Shown: piece by piece, positions 7,328 to 14,844 of the stretch
Layout: each line of letters starts with the position of its first letter
Numbering within the stretch: position 1 is the stretch's first letter
Assembly: GCA_964489835.1 (NCBI GenBank)
Contig: CAZBBC010000087.1
Coordinates: 1-18,924, forward strand
Direction: 5' to 3'
DNA from: CAZBBC01 sp964489835
GTDB taxonomy: Bacteria; Calditrichota; Calditrichia; JAJRVZ01
Length of the DNA stretch: 18,924 nucleotides
The notes under the pieces: model-generated
The model's input: the letters and a program-made list of their open reading frames with translations, nothing else
Database searches by the model: none
What the model was told of the DNA's origin: nothing
Made by a program: the position numbers and the translations under genes

Positions 7328-8476
7328 TTATTTACAACCCATAAGCCTTTTTGTGCTTCTTATGGTCTTAAGATACTCAGCAGCGATCCGTTCTACGCGA
7401 TACTGTTCAATCGTATTTAATGCATTTTTAATTAATTTTTGACGGATTGATTTATCATTAAGAATTTCTTTAATGACAATATCCATCGTTTGGCTATCCC
7501 CAACCGGTATTAATATACCGTTATATCGGTTGCGGATCACTTCATTTGGCCCTGATCGGCAATCGGTAGAAATCACCGGGCATCCGCAAATCATTGCTTC
7601 AATTAAAACATTGGGAAATCCCTCATAATTGGATGACAACACAAATACATCTGCCCTGGCCATATAACTGTAAGGGTTATCTTTATGTCCGGCTAATTTT
7701 ATATTTTTTTCAATGTTTAATTCTTTCGCGAGTGCTGTTAATTTTTGACCTGCCTCCCCTGCGCCAACAATGATCAGCCGAAGATTTTCTATCTGATCTG
7801 ATAGTCGGGCAAAAGATCTCAACAAAGTGTCCTGTGCTTTTTGTTTCGTTAAATTCCCTACATTAAGGATTGTTTGAAATGAATCGTCAGTGAGCCATGT
7901 ATCATCTATCTCCTCTTTTGAACGACGTTGAATGTAATCGATGTCATAAGGATTATGAATGGTTGTGATGATATCAGGCTTTAATCCGAAAAATGTCATT
8001 AGATCCTGACGAACGCCCTCAGAGACGGAGATGATTCGGTCTGCTTTTCGATATAACCATCGGATTAACCATCGGTTGATAATATCTTTTAGACTGGTGG
8101 AAGAATATACAAGACTGGGTGTATTTCTCTCACTGATAATACATCGATGATCCGAGCCTGATAAACGGGCAAGAATATTCGTAAAGTTGGATCTCTCCAG
8201 GAAACTTATTACCGTGGATATTTGATTATCCCTACAGAATTTTTTGAGTTTAAAAGCAAGGATGGGAATTTTTAATAATTTGATTAAATTACTTTTATGA
8301 TTCTTACTGCCTGTGTGGATTGGTATAGATTCAGGGACAGTATAATCGATTTTATCTTCTAGAAGAAACAGGCATAGTGACAGATCAGGATCACTCCGGA
8401 TATGCTTTAGCAGGGTTGTCACAACGCCTTCTGCTCCCCCTTTTTCTAACGCATTAATTAAAAACAATACTCTCAT
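7328..8476 (-). CDS. Glycosyltransferase family 4 (GT-B fold)
   Basis: The 382-residue GT4 protein starts MRVLFLINALEKGGAEGVV, the typical acceptor-side loop. The donor half shows LNVGNLTKQKAQ (204-215), then EX7E at E285-E293 (EGFPNVLIE), CPVISTD and NGILIP. It resembles transferases of O-antigen and capsule loci that add GalNAc or other hexoses, but the donor cannot be named from sequence. It begins with ATG at 8476, whose ATGA overlaps the stop of the flippase gene, indicating translational coupling. A 205-base repeat-bearing gap follows before the next GT4. Confidence 0.88.
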   Translation of the reverse strand: MRVLFLINALEKGGAEGVVTTLLKHIRSDPDLSLCLFLLEDKIDYTVPESIPIHTGSKNHKSNLIKLLKIPILAFKLKKFCRDNQISTVISFLERSNFTNILARLSGSDHRCIISERNTPSLVYSSTSLKDIINRWLIRWLYRKADRIISVSEGVRQDLMTFFGLKPDIITTIHNPYDIDYIQRRSKEEIDDTWLTDDSFQTILNVGNLTKQKAQDTLLRSFARLSDQIENLRLIIVGAGEAGQKLTALAKELNIEKNIKLAGHKDNPYSYMARADVFVLSSNYEGFPNVLIEAMICGCPVISTDCRSGPNEVIRNRYNGILIPVGDSQTMDIVIKEILNDKSIRQKLIKNALNTIEQYRVERIAAEYLKTIRSTKRLMGCK

Positions 8477-9774
8477 AGTAAATTTTTATATGACGGTTTT
8501 GATTCCAAACGATTTAACTGATGATAGACCAGACCAATCAAGAAAGTGTTGAAAAGAACACCGACCACCGTATATAGTGTAATCGCAATAATAACATCAT
8601 TAAAAAGTATATACGCCAGTAATATTGACGAAACACGAAAGATTAATAAAAGGGATTCCCAGAAAAGGTGGATTTTATTCAATTTTAACAAATATATGCT
8701 TACCATGCTGGGAGGATTTACAAATGAAAAAAACAACCAGAATGATACTATCGCGGCATATCTTCCGGCTTCCCCCCATTCGGTGCCAAAAACGAACAGA
8801 AAAAGAGGTTCTCCCCAAATGATAACAACTAAAATTGGCAATGCTGCAATTAGAGTTAGTTGGCGGGTTGTTTTAATAAAAAAACGTTTGGTGGATTCTC
8901 CATTATTATACAAAAAGGAGGCTTTTTGAAAATAGACCTGTTTTACAGAGTTACCGATCAATGCTGCCGGTAAACCCAGGACACGGATGGCTATGGCATA
9001 GAATCCGGCAACAGCCGGCGAAAAGAGAAAAGCAAGAAGAATGGCGGGGATATTCTGTGAAATAGCATTCAGAAAAGCAGCCCAACTGGAAAACAACGGG
9101 AATTTTTTATACTTAATAAATACGGCTTTCAGGTTTGGGAGAAGTCCGGCGGTAATACCTTTGCTGATATGTTGGAATGATTTGATAAACAAAATAGTAG
9201 CGGCTACTGCATTTCCTGTAATTTGCCCGGCAATCAGTCCGAATGCATGGATATTTAATATGCTGCCTAATGACAATTGAGTACCGGCAATGGCCGCTTC
9301 TTTGGTCGTTTTAGCAACTGCCAGCTGACTGAACTTTTGGATCCGGCTCATCCAGTAGCTTAAAACCTGAAAACTTCCATAGAAAAAAGTACTCAGAGGA
9401 ACGAGATACAGATAAAAACCAAGTTCGGGATGACCAATAAAATCCGCAATAAGGTTATTAAACAAAGAAAAAACAATCAGTATAAGAAAACTGAATCCGA
9501 AAGCGATACAAATACCTAATATTACTAAATCAACCGCTTCTTTATCTTCGGAAGGTAATATAATTGCCAATTCGAATCGCAAACAAATAACAACTGCCAG
9601 GATGGCGACGACGGATATGTAAATTGCCAGTATGCCGAAATCTTCCGGAGTATATATCCGGGCCAGGATGGGCGCTACAAGAACCGTTATTAACTGTCCC
9701 AAGGCGGTTCCTGTCATCAACTTTAAAACATTGGTAGTAAATTCATTTTTTTTGATCAGATTGATGAGATGCAT
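8473..9774 (-). CDS. Oligosaccharide flippase, Wzx/MOP superfamily
   Basis: The 433-residue protein is almost entirely hydrophobic, with about twelve predicted helices. It opens with a short basic stretch, then LMTGTALGQLITVLVAPILARIY and PEDFGILAIY, the recognisable start of polysaccharide-biosynthesis flippases (PST/Wzx). These move undecaprenyl-diphosphate-linked repeat units from the cytoplasmic to the periplasmic side of the inner membrane. Its position between the ligase and the transferases fits a Wzx-dependent route, and no ABC exporter (Wzm/Wzt) is present in the window. It overlaps the downstream GT4 by four bases and follows the ATP-grasp gene by 14 bases. Confidence 0.88.
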   Translation of the reverse strand: MHLINLIKKNEFTTNVLKLMTGTALGQLITVLVAPILARIYTPEDFGILAIYISVVAILAVVICLRFELAIILPSEDKEAVDLVILGICIAFGFSFLILIVFSLFNNLIADFIGHPELGFYLYLVPLSTFFYGSFQVLSYWMSRIQKFSQLAVAKTTKEAAIAGTQLSLGSILNIHAFGLIAGQITGNAVAATILFIKSFQHISKGITAGLLPNLKAVFIKYKKFPLFSSWAAFLNAISQNIPAILLAFLFSPAVAGFYAIAIRVLGLPAALIGNSVKQVYFQKASFLYNNGESTKRFFIKTTRQLTLIAALPILVVIIWGEPLFLFVFGTEWGEAGRYAAIVSFWLFFSFVNPPSMVSIYLLKLNKIHLFWESLLLIFRVSSILLAYILFNDVIIAITLYTVVGVLFNTFLIGLVYHQLNRLESKPSYKNLL

Positions 9775-9788
9775 GGATACCTGTGAGA

Positions 9789-10811
9789 TTACTTGGAGAT
9801 TTTTTTGAGATGTTTAATAAAGGATTCTGCGTATTCAGAACTCAGATCGGATTTTTCCTGCACTTTCACCCACCTGGATCGCTCATTCTTTATAAAATGA
9901 TATGGGGCATTGAGGAGGCCGATTGGTCCGAAATTTAGAATTTGAAACTCTAATAGATAGAAAGAAGATTTGTCTTGGCAGATATCCAGGGAAGCCCAGG
10001 GTGTGTTTAGTTTTTTAATGATTGCTGCGCAAAAGTCGAGCATGGCCAGGTCGAATTCCCGGTAAAAAAATTTACCACTGCCGCTTGCTCTGAAATCATT
10101 TCTTCTCACTTCTCTTTCAAAAACATAAAATTTGTCATAAAAGATCAAAACTTTCCAGTCGTTGCTTAAATCCGGTACAAATTGCTGAAGAATAAAATTA
10201 TTATGATAAAGAGATTCCCGTGTATTCTGCTTTTGATATTTTCGGGTAAAAACATGTCTTTTCAGCAATTTCTTCCCCAGATCGGGTATGAAGGTGGATT
10301 GCCTTGATAACGACTTAACGGTTTTTATTAAGTGATTTTTATTATGTATCAACCGGACATTAGCGCTACCGGATCCACCTGACATTTTTAGTACCATAGG
10401 GAAAGTAATGTAATCAATAATTTCACCTAACTCCTCCAGGGTACCGAAATAATGACTTTTCAGAGCAGGCAGGCCGATTTTTTGTCTTAATATTTCCTGA
10501 TAACCTTTGTTCTCGTGGGCACGAAAAAAGTCGAAAGGAGGAATAAGCGTGTTTTTATCATTTAAATAGAGAAGAATATCTTCAATATAGTTTTTATAAG
10601 ATATCAGATCAGAGCTGGTATACCAGATGATATTATCTTCAGGTTTTTGTGACGCTTCGATTATTTCCTGGAAAGATCTAATCTCGAAATTGAGACGGTG
10701 ATTTTTAAAAATCGTAGTAATTGTTTCAAGATTTAATGAACTGCACTTATATCTTTCTCTTCTAAAATATCTCAGATAATCGACGAGAATTAAAATTTTT
10801 TTCTTGATCAT
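9789..10811 (-). CDS. ATP-grasp domain protein, probable carboxylate-amine ligase of unknown substrate
   Basis: The 340-residue protein resembles ATP-grasp ligases of the RimK/YheC type. After a pre-ATP-grasp region (1-100) come NKGYQEILRQKIGLP (101-115), the lysine strand FPMVLKM (137-143, K142) with the small loop SGGSGS (144-149), the adenine-contact strand ILQQFVP (207-213), DWKV (218-221), and the probable metal ligands D276, E288 and N293 in LDICQD and LEFQILN. ATP-grasp enzymes activate a carboxylate as acyl phosphate and join it to an amine or similar nucleophile. Set among glycan genes, it may attach an amino acid or peptide-like group to a sugar or precursor (inference). It lies 14 bases before the flippase gene. 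The start has only a distant GGTGG. No specific family name is claimed. Confidence 0.7.
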   Translation of the reverse strand: MIKKKILILVDYLRYFRRERYKCSSLNLETITTIFKNHRLNFEIRSFQEIIEASQKPEDNIIWYTSSDLISYKNYIEDILLYLNDKNTLIPPFDFFRAHENKGYQEILRQKIGLPALKSHYFGTLEELGEIIDYITFPMVLKMSGGSGSANVRLIHNKNHLIKTVKSLSRQSTFIPDLGKKLLKRHVFTRKYQKQNTRESLYHNNFILQQFVPDLSNDWKVLIFYDKFYVFEREVRRNDFRASGSGKFFYREFDLAMLDFCAAIIKKLNTPWASLDICQDKSSFYLLEFQILNFGPIGLLNAPYHFIKNERSRWVKVQEKSDLSSEYAESFIKHLKKISK

Positions 10812-10967
10812 AATGTGTAATTACCACCGAAAGACTTTTACCAGTGAATTATTCGCCACAGATCACGAAGAGCACGAAGGTTTTCTATAAATTATGAATT
10901 AATAATTAAGAATTTAACTATACAAATAATATCCTGCTATGCATTCTAAATTCATAATTATAATTTC
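10812..10967. other. 156-base gap with a repeat fragment
   Basis: Contains CACGAAGAGCACGAAGG (10865-10881), a fragment of the same ACGAAG-type repeat found near 3762 and 14102, followed by AT-rich sequence. No gene is visible. Confidence 0.5.
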
Positions 10968-12197
10968 TTAATTGCTTTTTATCTTCATGACACTGATCAT
11001 ACCTAAAGCAACCAGAAACCACCACAGTTCTGCAATTTCAGCATCATGGTAATATTCCTGTGTAATCCCGGCAGCGAGAAAGGCAATGATTGTTAAAAAA
11101 CTGCCCAGACTTCCCGCTTTCCACAGAGTTATTTCCCTATGATTTGGCCGGAACGAAAGATATTTATGTCTTAAATCTGAAATCCATAAATACAAAAAGG
11201 CCAGCCCGCCGGTTAATCCGGACAGTGCCAAAACACGTAGCAAATCGTTATGGGGATCGTTTAGCCCTCTATAATCAAAAGGGACCTTATAAAAAGAAAA
11301 TATATGATCCCAATCGCTGTAACCGATCCCGAATATCCAGTGATCCTTAAACATTGCCCAGGAAGATTCCCATAATTTCAGGCGGACAAGGTTATTATAG
11401 GGGGCATTCTCGGAAATATCGAACATTGAAAACACTCCCTGCCTGAACAAAAGATCAGGATGCACAAAGTAAATCATAACAAATATAAAAACAATAAAAG
11501 CGCTGGCATAATATTTATATCTGTTTCGGACCAGAATAAAGACAAGCAACATAAATACACCCAGTCCTAACCAGGCACTCCGGGCGTAACTAGCGATGAT
11601 CGACGCAAATAATATTATCAGAATTATACGCATCACACTTTTTTTGACTCCCAAATTGCGAATGAAGTAAAAGGGGGATAGAAAAGTGAAAAGTGCCAAT
11701 TGTATTCCGCCATAAGTCAGAGACATATTGAAGAATCCGGTCGCTCTGTAAAAATTTCCGCGGGGGCTAAGAATCTTGTTTCTGAAAAATTCAATACCAA
11801 TAAAATGTTGTATAATTCCATATACAGCGCTGATGCAGCCGGCAATGGTAAAAATTAGCAAAAGATGTTTGAAATCCTCTTCAGAATCGATCAGGTTTAT
11901 TGTTGCGTAATAAAACAGAATAAACCAGTCGGTATTGAGCCAGGCAGTTAAACCCTCGCCAATATTTTGGGAGAACAAAACGGCAATGATTTGTGTGAAC
12001 AGATAGATAAGAATCGGATAATCCAGGGGCGTCTTTTTCCACACCAATGATTTCTCCCCGATCATCAAAAGCAGCCATCCGGCGATGGCCAGGCCGATAC
12101 ACAACTGTGACATGGCGATGGAAATGGGGACAAAAAAAACAAATCCGACAATACCAATCTTACCGAGTGGAAGCTCTATTAATTTTTTTGTTTTCAT
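10968..12197 (-). CDS. O-antigen ligase/polymerase family membrane protein (WaaL/Wzy-like)
   Basis: The 409-residue protein has about eleven membrane segments and the Wzy_C-type signature. SYARSAWLGLG (203-213) carries the conserved arginine R206. A large periplasmic loop contains RLKLWESSW (272-280) and GIGYSDWDHIF, then NDPHNDLLRVLALSGL (313-328) with the conserved H316. WaaL enzymes move the finished glycan from undecaprenyl diphosphate to lipid A-core in the periplasm; Wzy enzymes polymerise repeat units with a similar fold. The NDPHND box and overall arrangement favour the ligase family, but sequence alone does not settle this. It is followed by a 156-base gap before the ATP-grasp gene and preceded by gmhA (73-base gap). 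Confidence 0.85.
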   Translation of the reverse strand: MKTKKLIELPLGKIGIVGFVFFVPISIAMSQLCIGLAIAGWLLLMIGEKSLVWKKTPLDYPILIYLFTQIIAVLFSQNIGEGLTAWLNTDWFILFYYATINLIDSEEDFKHLLLIFTIAGCISAVYGIIQHFIGIEFFRNKILSPRGNFYRATGFFNMSLTYGGIQLALFTFLSPFYFIRNLGVKKSVMRIILIILFASIIASYARSAWLGLGVFMLLVFILVRNRYKYYASAFIVFIFVMIYFVHPDLLFRQGVFSMFDISENAPYNNLVRLKLWESSWAMFKDHWIFGIGYSDWDHIFSFYKVPFDYRGLNDPHNDLLRVLALSGLTGGLAFLYLWISDLRHKYLSFRPNHREITLWKAGSLGSFLTIIAFLAAGITQEYYHDAEIAELWWFLVALGMISVMKIKSN

Positions 12198-12270
12198 ATC
12201 AAATTTAAGTCACCAGGAAAGGGCATAACCATATAAAAATCGTTTGAGGCGAAAGAAAAGCAGAATTATT

Positions 12271-12867
12271 TCAGATTTCCTGTTTATTCTGGTGAAGATC
12301 ACGTTCAATTAATTCAATGATGATATGTCCGAGGGTAATATGTACTTCCTGTATCCGTTGTGTGTTATCTGAAGGTACAATAATTGGAATGGTTACCAGA
12401 TCCTTACATTTCCCACCGTTTCCCCCTAAAAATCCGATACTTTTTATCCGTTTTTCTTTTGCGGCAGCAAGGGCATTTAAAATGTTTATTGAATTTCCAC
12501 TGGTACTGATCGCCAGCAAGACATCCTCCGGATGGCCCAGGGCTTCTATTTGCCGGGAAAATATGTGGTCAAAACTGATATCATTACCTCCGGCAGTAAG
12601 AATGGATGAGTCCGTTGTTAAGGCGAGGGCAGGTAATCCCGGTCGTTTGAACTCATGCGAGAGCTGGATCACCATTTCGGCCGCCAAATGCTGGGCATCG
12701 GCAGCACTCCCGCCATTACCGCAAAGAATCAATTTGCCCCGATTCCGGATGCTTCCTACAATTAATTCAACCGCTTTTTTTACAGGTGTGAGACAGGATT
12801 GAATGGTCCTACGCTTTGTTTCTGCACTTTCTTCTAATTGGCTGGAGATAAAATGGTCGAGATCCAT
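12271..12867 (-). CDS. gmhA: Sedoheptulose 7-phosphate isomerase (phosphoheptose isomerase)
   Basis: The 198-residue single SIS-domain protein has the usual GmhA length. Visible motifs are CGNGGSAADAQHLAAEM (49-65, with the catalytic-type E64), LTTDSSILTAGGND (83-96), STSGNS (121-126) and RIQEVHITLGH (171-181), which holds the second catalytic-type histidine, probably H176. GmhA converts sedoheptulose 7-phosphate to D-glycero-D-manno-heptose 7-phosphate, the first step to ADP- or GDP-heptose. With the GT9 protein at the other end of the locus this supports heptose in the surface glycan. HldE/GmhB are not in the window. The ATG at 12867 is preceded by GGAGG with only a three-base spacer, shorter than usual. 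It appears to be the first gene of the polysaccharide locus. Confidence 0.93.
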   Translation of the reverse strand: MDLDHFISSQLEESAETKRRTIQSCLTPVKKAVELIVGSIRNRGKLILCGNGGSAADAQHLAAEMVIQLSHEFKRPGLPALALTTDSSILTAGGNDISFDHIFSRQIEALGHPEDVLLAISTSGNSINILNALAAAKEKRIKSIGFLGGNGGKCKDLVTIPIIVPSDNTQRIQEVHITLGHIIIELIERDLHQNKQEI

Positions 12868-13196
12868 AAGCCTCCGATTAGTTCATCATGTGAATAATAG
12901 TTGATAACATGAGTATCCGGTTAAAACTATATTCATGAGCAAATATCACCGGCATATCAAATGGTTTAGAGTTATAATAAAACATAGAGACTTGATTTAA
13001 AGAACTCACCCTAAATCCCTCTCTTGGAAAGAGAGGGATTTAGGGAGCCCCTTCTCTTTTCAAGAGAAGGTCAAAGATGCGGCTTAGACGCAGGTTTGGG
13101 GATGAGTTTTTTTAATCCATAATAGAATCATTTTTTAATCCGGACACTATTAAGTTGATAATATTTTTGCCCGGGTATTAATCTATCCCTGCGGTA
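12868..13196. other. 329-base intergenic region with composite repeat
   Basis: It separates the GGGP synthase-like gene from gmhA. The repeat at 12992-13109 occupies its middle. I see no gene and no clear promoter for gmhA, although one must exist here or upstream. Confidence 0.6.
12992..13109. repeat. Composite hairpin repeat, intact copy
   Basis: It begins TTGATTTAAAGAACTC and contains a perfect 17-bp inverted repeat with a 3-base loop (13009-13045, CCCTAAATCCCTCTCTT and its complement), then a 9-bp hairpin (13050-13070, CCTTCTCTT/AAGAGAAGG), and ends GGGGATGAGTTT. The same parent sequence is present at 16659-16870 in an interrupted form. The strong hairpins could terminate transcription from the GGGP synthase gene. 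Confidence 0.75.
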
Positions 13197-13943
13197 TTAT
13201 TTTTTGTGAATTGCTCTCGAAAATTTCTGGATCAGATTCTCACCGGAAGATTTTTCCAAAATATTTCCTGTGACTACAAAAGAAGCGCCAGCGGCAACTT
13301 TTGCCGCGGCATCTTCAGGGGAGGTGATACCGCCGCCTACGATTAAAGGAATATCGACAGTTTTAGAAACAGCGGAAATTGTTTCTTCTGGTACCGATAG
13401 ATCGGCTCCACTCCCGCCTTCCAGATAGATCAGCTTAAAACCGAGATACTGGGCCGCCAGGGCATGGGCAACGACAATCTCCGGTTTATTTCTTGGTATG
13501 GGCATTGTACCACTCATAAATTGGGCGGTAGTCTGTCTCCCGCAATCTATCAGCATGTAAGCCGTAGAAATGGCTTCCAACCGGCTGCGATAGACCAACG
13601 GTGCGGCCAGAACCTGGCTTCCGATGAGATGCTGGGCCTCTCTGCCGCTGATGATAGATAAGAAGAGCAGGGCATCTGCGGCCGGGGTGATCTGATGGAC
13701 ACTACCTGGAAAGAGGATAACCGGAATTCTATCCGCATGTTTTTTTACTTTCTTCACAAACAGCTCAAAATTTAAACTGAGCATCAGGCTGCCGCCGATC
13801 AGCACGGCATCAACAGCACTCTCTTTTAGTTCCTCCATAAAGTGCGGAATCTTTTTTACGGGTAATTTATCGGGATCGATCAGCACCCAGTATCCGGCCT
13901 TACGCTTTTTGTAGGAATAAACTAGTGATTGATAAACTGACAT
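13197..13943 (-). CDS. Geranylgeranylglyceryl-phosphate synthase-like prenyltransferase (PcrB/GGGPS family)
   Basis: The protein is a TIM-barrel of the GGGP/heptaprenylglyceryl phosphate synthase family. From the chosen ATG at 13943 it has 248 residues, with IDPDK (22-26), GGS (50-52), LFPGS (77-81), YLEGGSGA (173-180), GGGI (203-206) and TGN (225-227), the residues that hold sn-glycerol-1-phosphate and Mg-diphosphate. An earlier in-frame ATG (14021) would add 26 residues without family resemblance; MSVYQSL at 13943, with GGA upstream, matches the usual start. The family joins a polyprenyl diphosphate to glycerol-1-phosphate, the first ether-lipid step in archaea, and also occurs in Bacteroidetes and other FCB bacteria. 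Chain length and the fate of the product are not visible. Not clearly in an operon: 329 bases of repeat-containing sequence follow. Confidence 0.88.
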   Translation of the reverse strand: MSVYQSLVYSYKKRKAGYWVLIDPDKLPVKKIPHFMEELKESAVDAVLIGGSLMLSLNFELFVKKVKKHADRIPVILFPGSVHQITPAADALLFLSIISGREAQHLIGSQVLAAPLVYRSRLEAISTAYMLIDCGRQTTAQFMSGTMPIPRNKPEIVVAHALAAQYLGFKLIYLEGGSGADLSVPEETISAVSKTVDIPLIVGGGITSPEDAAAKVAAGASFVVTGNILEKSSGENLIQKFSRAIHKK

Positions 13944-14101
13944 GTTTTCATCCAGTATTTTGGGTGTGAATAACCGACAATTTACACAAGTTTTAAAAAA
14001 ATCCCAAGATTCAATTTGCAATTTAGGATGGATGTATCTAAAATCAATTTATAAATTCTGCTTGCATTTTTGGAGTCGCAGATCGTGTTGATCTAAATAG
14101 C

Positions 14102-14253
14102 AACCACGAAGTACACGAAGATCACTAAGATCTTATATTGACTATTCTTTTATCCAGAGCGATGTTAACTAAAAGATTATATTAATATTTAAAAACTTCG
14201 TGTGCGGAGCCTGTCCTGAGACCGAAAGGTCGAAGGATCCGCTTCGTGGTTGA
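14102..14253. repeat. Inverted dispersed repeat with an inserted hairpin unit
   Basis: The left arm AACCACGAAGTACACGAAG (14102-14120) is the reverse complement of a CTTCGTGT..CTTCGTGGTT right arm. The right arm is split: CTTCGTGTGC (14196-14205), then 33 extra bases (14206-14238, with the tetraloop-like GACCGAAAGGTC), then CCGCTTCGTGGTTGA (14239-14253). The copy at 3762-3791 has only five bases at that point, so the 33-base unit was gained here or lost there. Confidence 0.65.
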
Positions 14254-14264
14254 AGCTTTTTATT

Positions 14265-14273
14265 TGTTATAAT
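14265..14273 (+). promoter_or_regulatory. Possible extended -10 promoter for the DUF1232 gene
   Basis: TGTTATAAT (14265-14273) is a perfect extended -10 element with a consensus TATAAT. No good -35 lies at the usual distance; TTGAAG (14250-14255) is too close. The start site would be near 14280, giving a leader of about 78 bases. Confidence 0.35.
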
Positions 14274-14278
14274 TTGAA

Positions 14279-14310
14279 CGGCCAGAGGCCGTCGCCCGTC
14301 CGAAGGGCGA
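14279..14310 (+). repeat. Two adjacent short hairpins in the DUF1232 leader
   Basis: CGGCCAGAGGCCG (14279-14291) is a perfect 5-bp stem with a 3-base loop, and TCGCCCGTCCGAAGGGCGA (14292-14310) a perfect 6-bp stem with a 7-base loop. They sit directly after the candidate promoter and before the start codon. They may be another small dispersed repeat or could influence expression. Confidence 0.5.
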
Positions 14311-14357
14311 GCACTAGGTCCTTTGTGGCTTAAGAAATGATTTGGGAGACTGAGCGG

Positions 14358-14789
14358 ATGAATGAAAAACAGGAAGATTTTTATATTAAATTAAGAAAAA
14401 AAATTGAAACCTATCTGCAGAAACATGACAGTAAATATACGGAATATTTATTGCTGGCCCCCGATTTGTTTCACCTGCTGGTAAAACTAAGCATCGATGA
14501 CCGCGTTCCGGCAGATAAAAAGGCTAAATTTATTGCTGTGATCGCCTATTTTATCTCGCCGATTGATCTGCTGCCGGAGATGTTTCTGGGTCCGCTGGGT
14601 TATCTGGATGACATTGCCCTGACGGCCTATGTACTCAACCAGTATATCAATGAAAATGATGCAGCCGTCGTCCGCGAAATATGGGCCGGTGACCAGGATA
14701 TTCTTACAACAATAAAAAATATCGTTTCTACAGCCGATAAAGTTATCGGTTCGGGATTATGGAAAAAGATACGCAGAAAATTTGGCTAA
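14358..14789 (+). CDS. DUF1232 domain protein (YkvA family)
   Basis: A small protein of 143 residues from the ATG at 14358. The hallmark of DUF1232 is plain: KAKFIAVIAYFISPIDLLPE, then GPLGYLDDIALTAYVL, a short amphipathic/hydrophobic hairpin of unknown function often found in membrane-associated proteins. The remainder is charged. An in-frame ATG at 14337 would add seven residues, but only the 14358 start has GGGAG upstream (about 9 bases). It is the only plus-strand protein gene in the window, converges on the aminotransferase gene with a 55-base gap, and has no operon partner. Function is unknown. Confidence 0.85.
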   Translation: MNEKQEDFYIKLRKKIETYLQKHDSKYTEYLLLAPDLFHLLVKLSIDDRVPADKKAKFIAVIAYFISPIDLLPEMFLGPLGYLDDIALTAYVLNQYINENDAAVVREIWAGDQDILTTIKNIVSTADKVIGSGLWKKIRRKFG

Positions 14790-14844
14790 ATATGGATCAA
14801 AAATTAAACTGCACATCGTAGCATATGATACTATTTAATTCATA

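Larger units (their letters stand above)
14022..14336. other. 315-base intergenic region with nested repeats
   Basis: It lies between divergent genes (GGGP synthase-like to the left, DUF1232 to the right). It contains an inverted pair of ACGAAG-type repeats (14102-14120 and 14196-14253), an extended -10 promoter candidate and two short hairpins before the DUF1232 gene. No gene is seen. Confidence 0.6.

Noticed and set aside
8546..8929. Plus-strand open frame of 127 codons
   Set aside because: Antisense to the flippase gene, with low-complexity, unrecognisable protein; a shadow of the membrane-protein codon pattern.
12317..12802. Plus-strand open frame of 161 codons
   Set aside because: It lies wholly inside gmhA on the opposite strand, has no family resemblance, and gmhA motifs explain the conserved sequence.
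13944..14021. N-terminal extension of the GGGP synthase-like protein from the ATG at 14021
   Set aside because: The extra 26 residues do not resemble the family, and the start at 13943 gives the usual length and a GGA before it.
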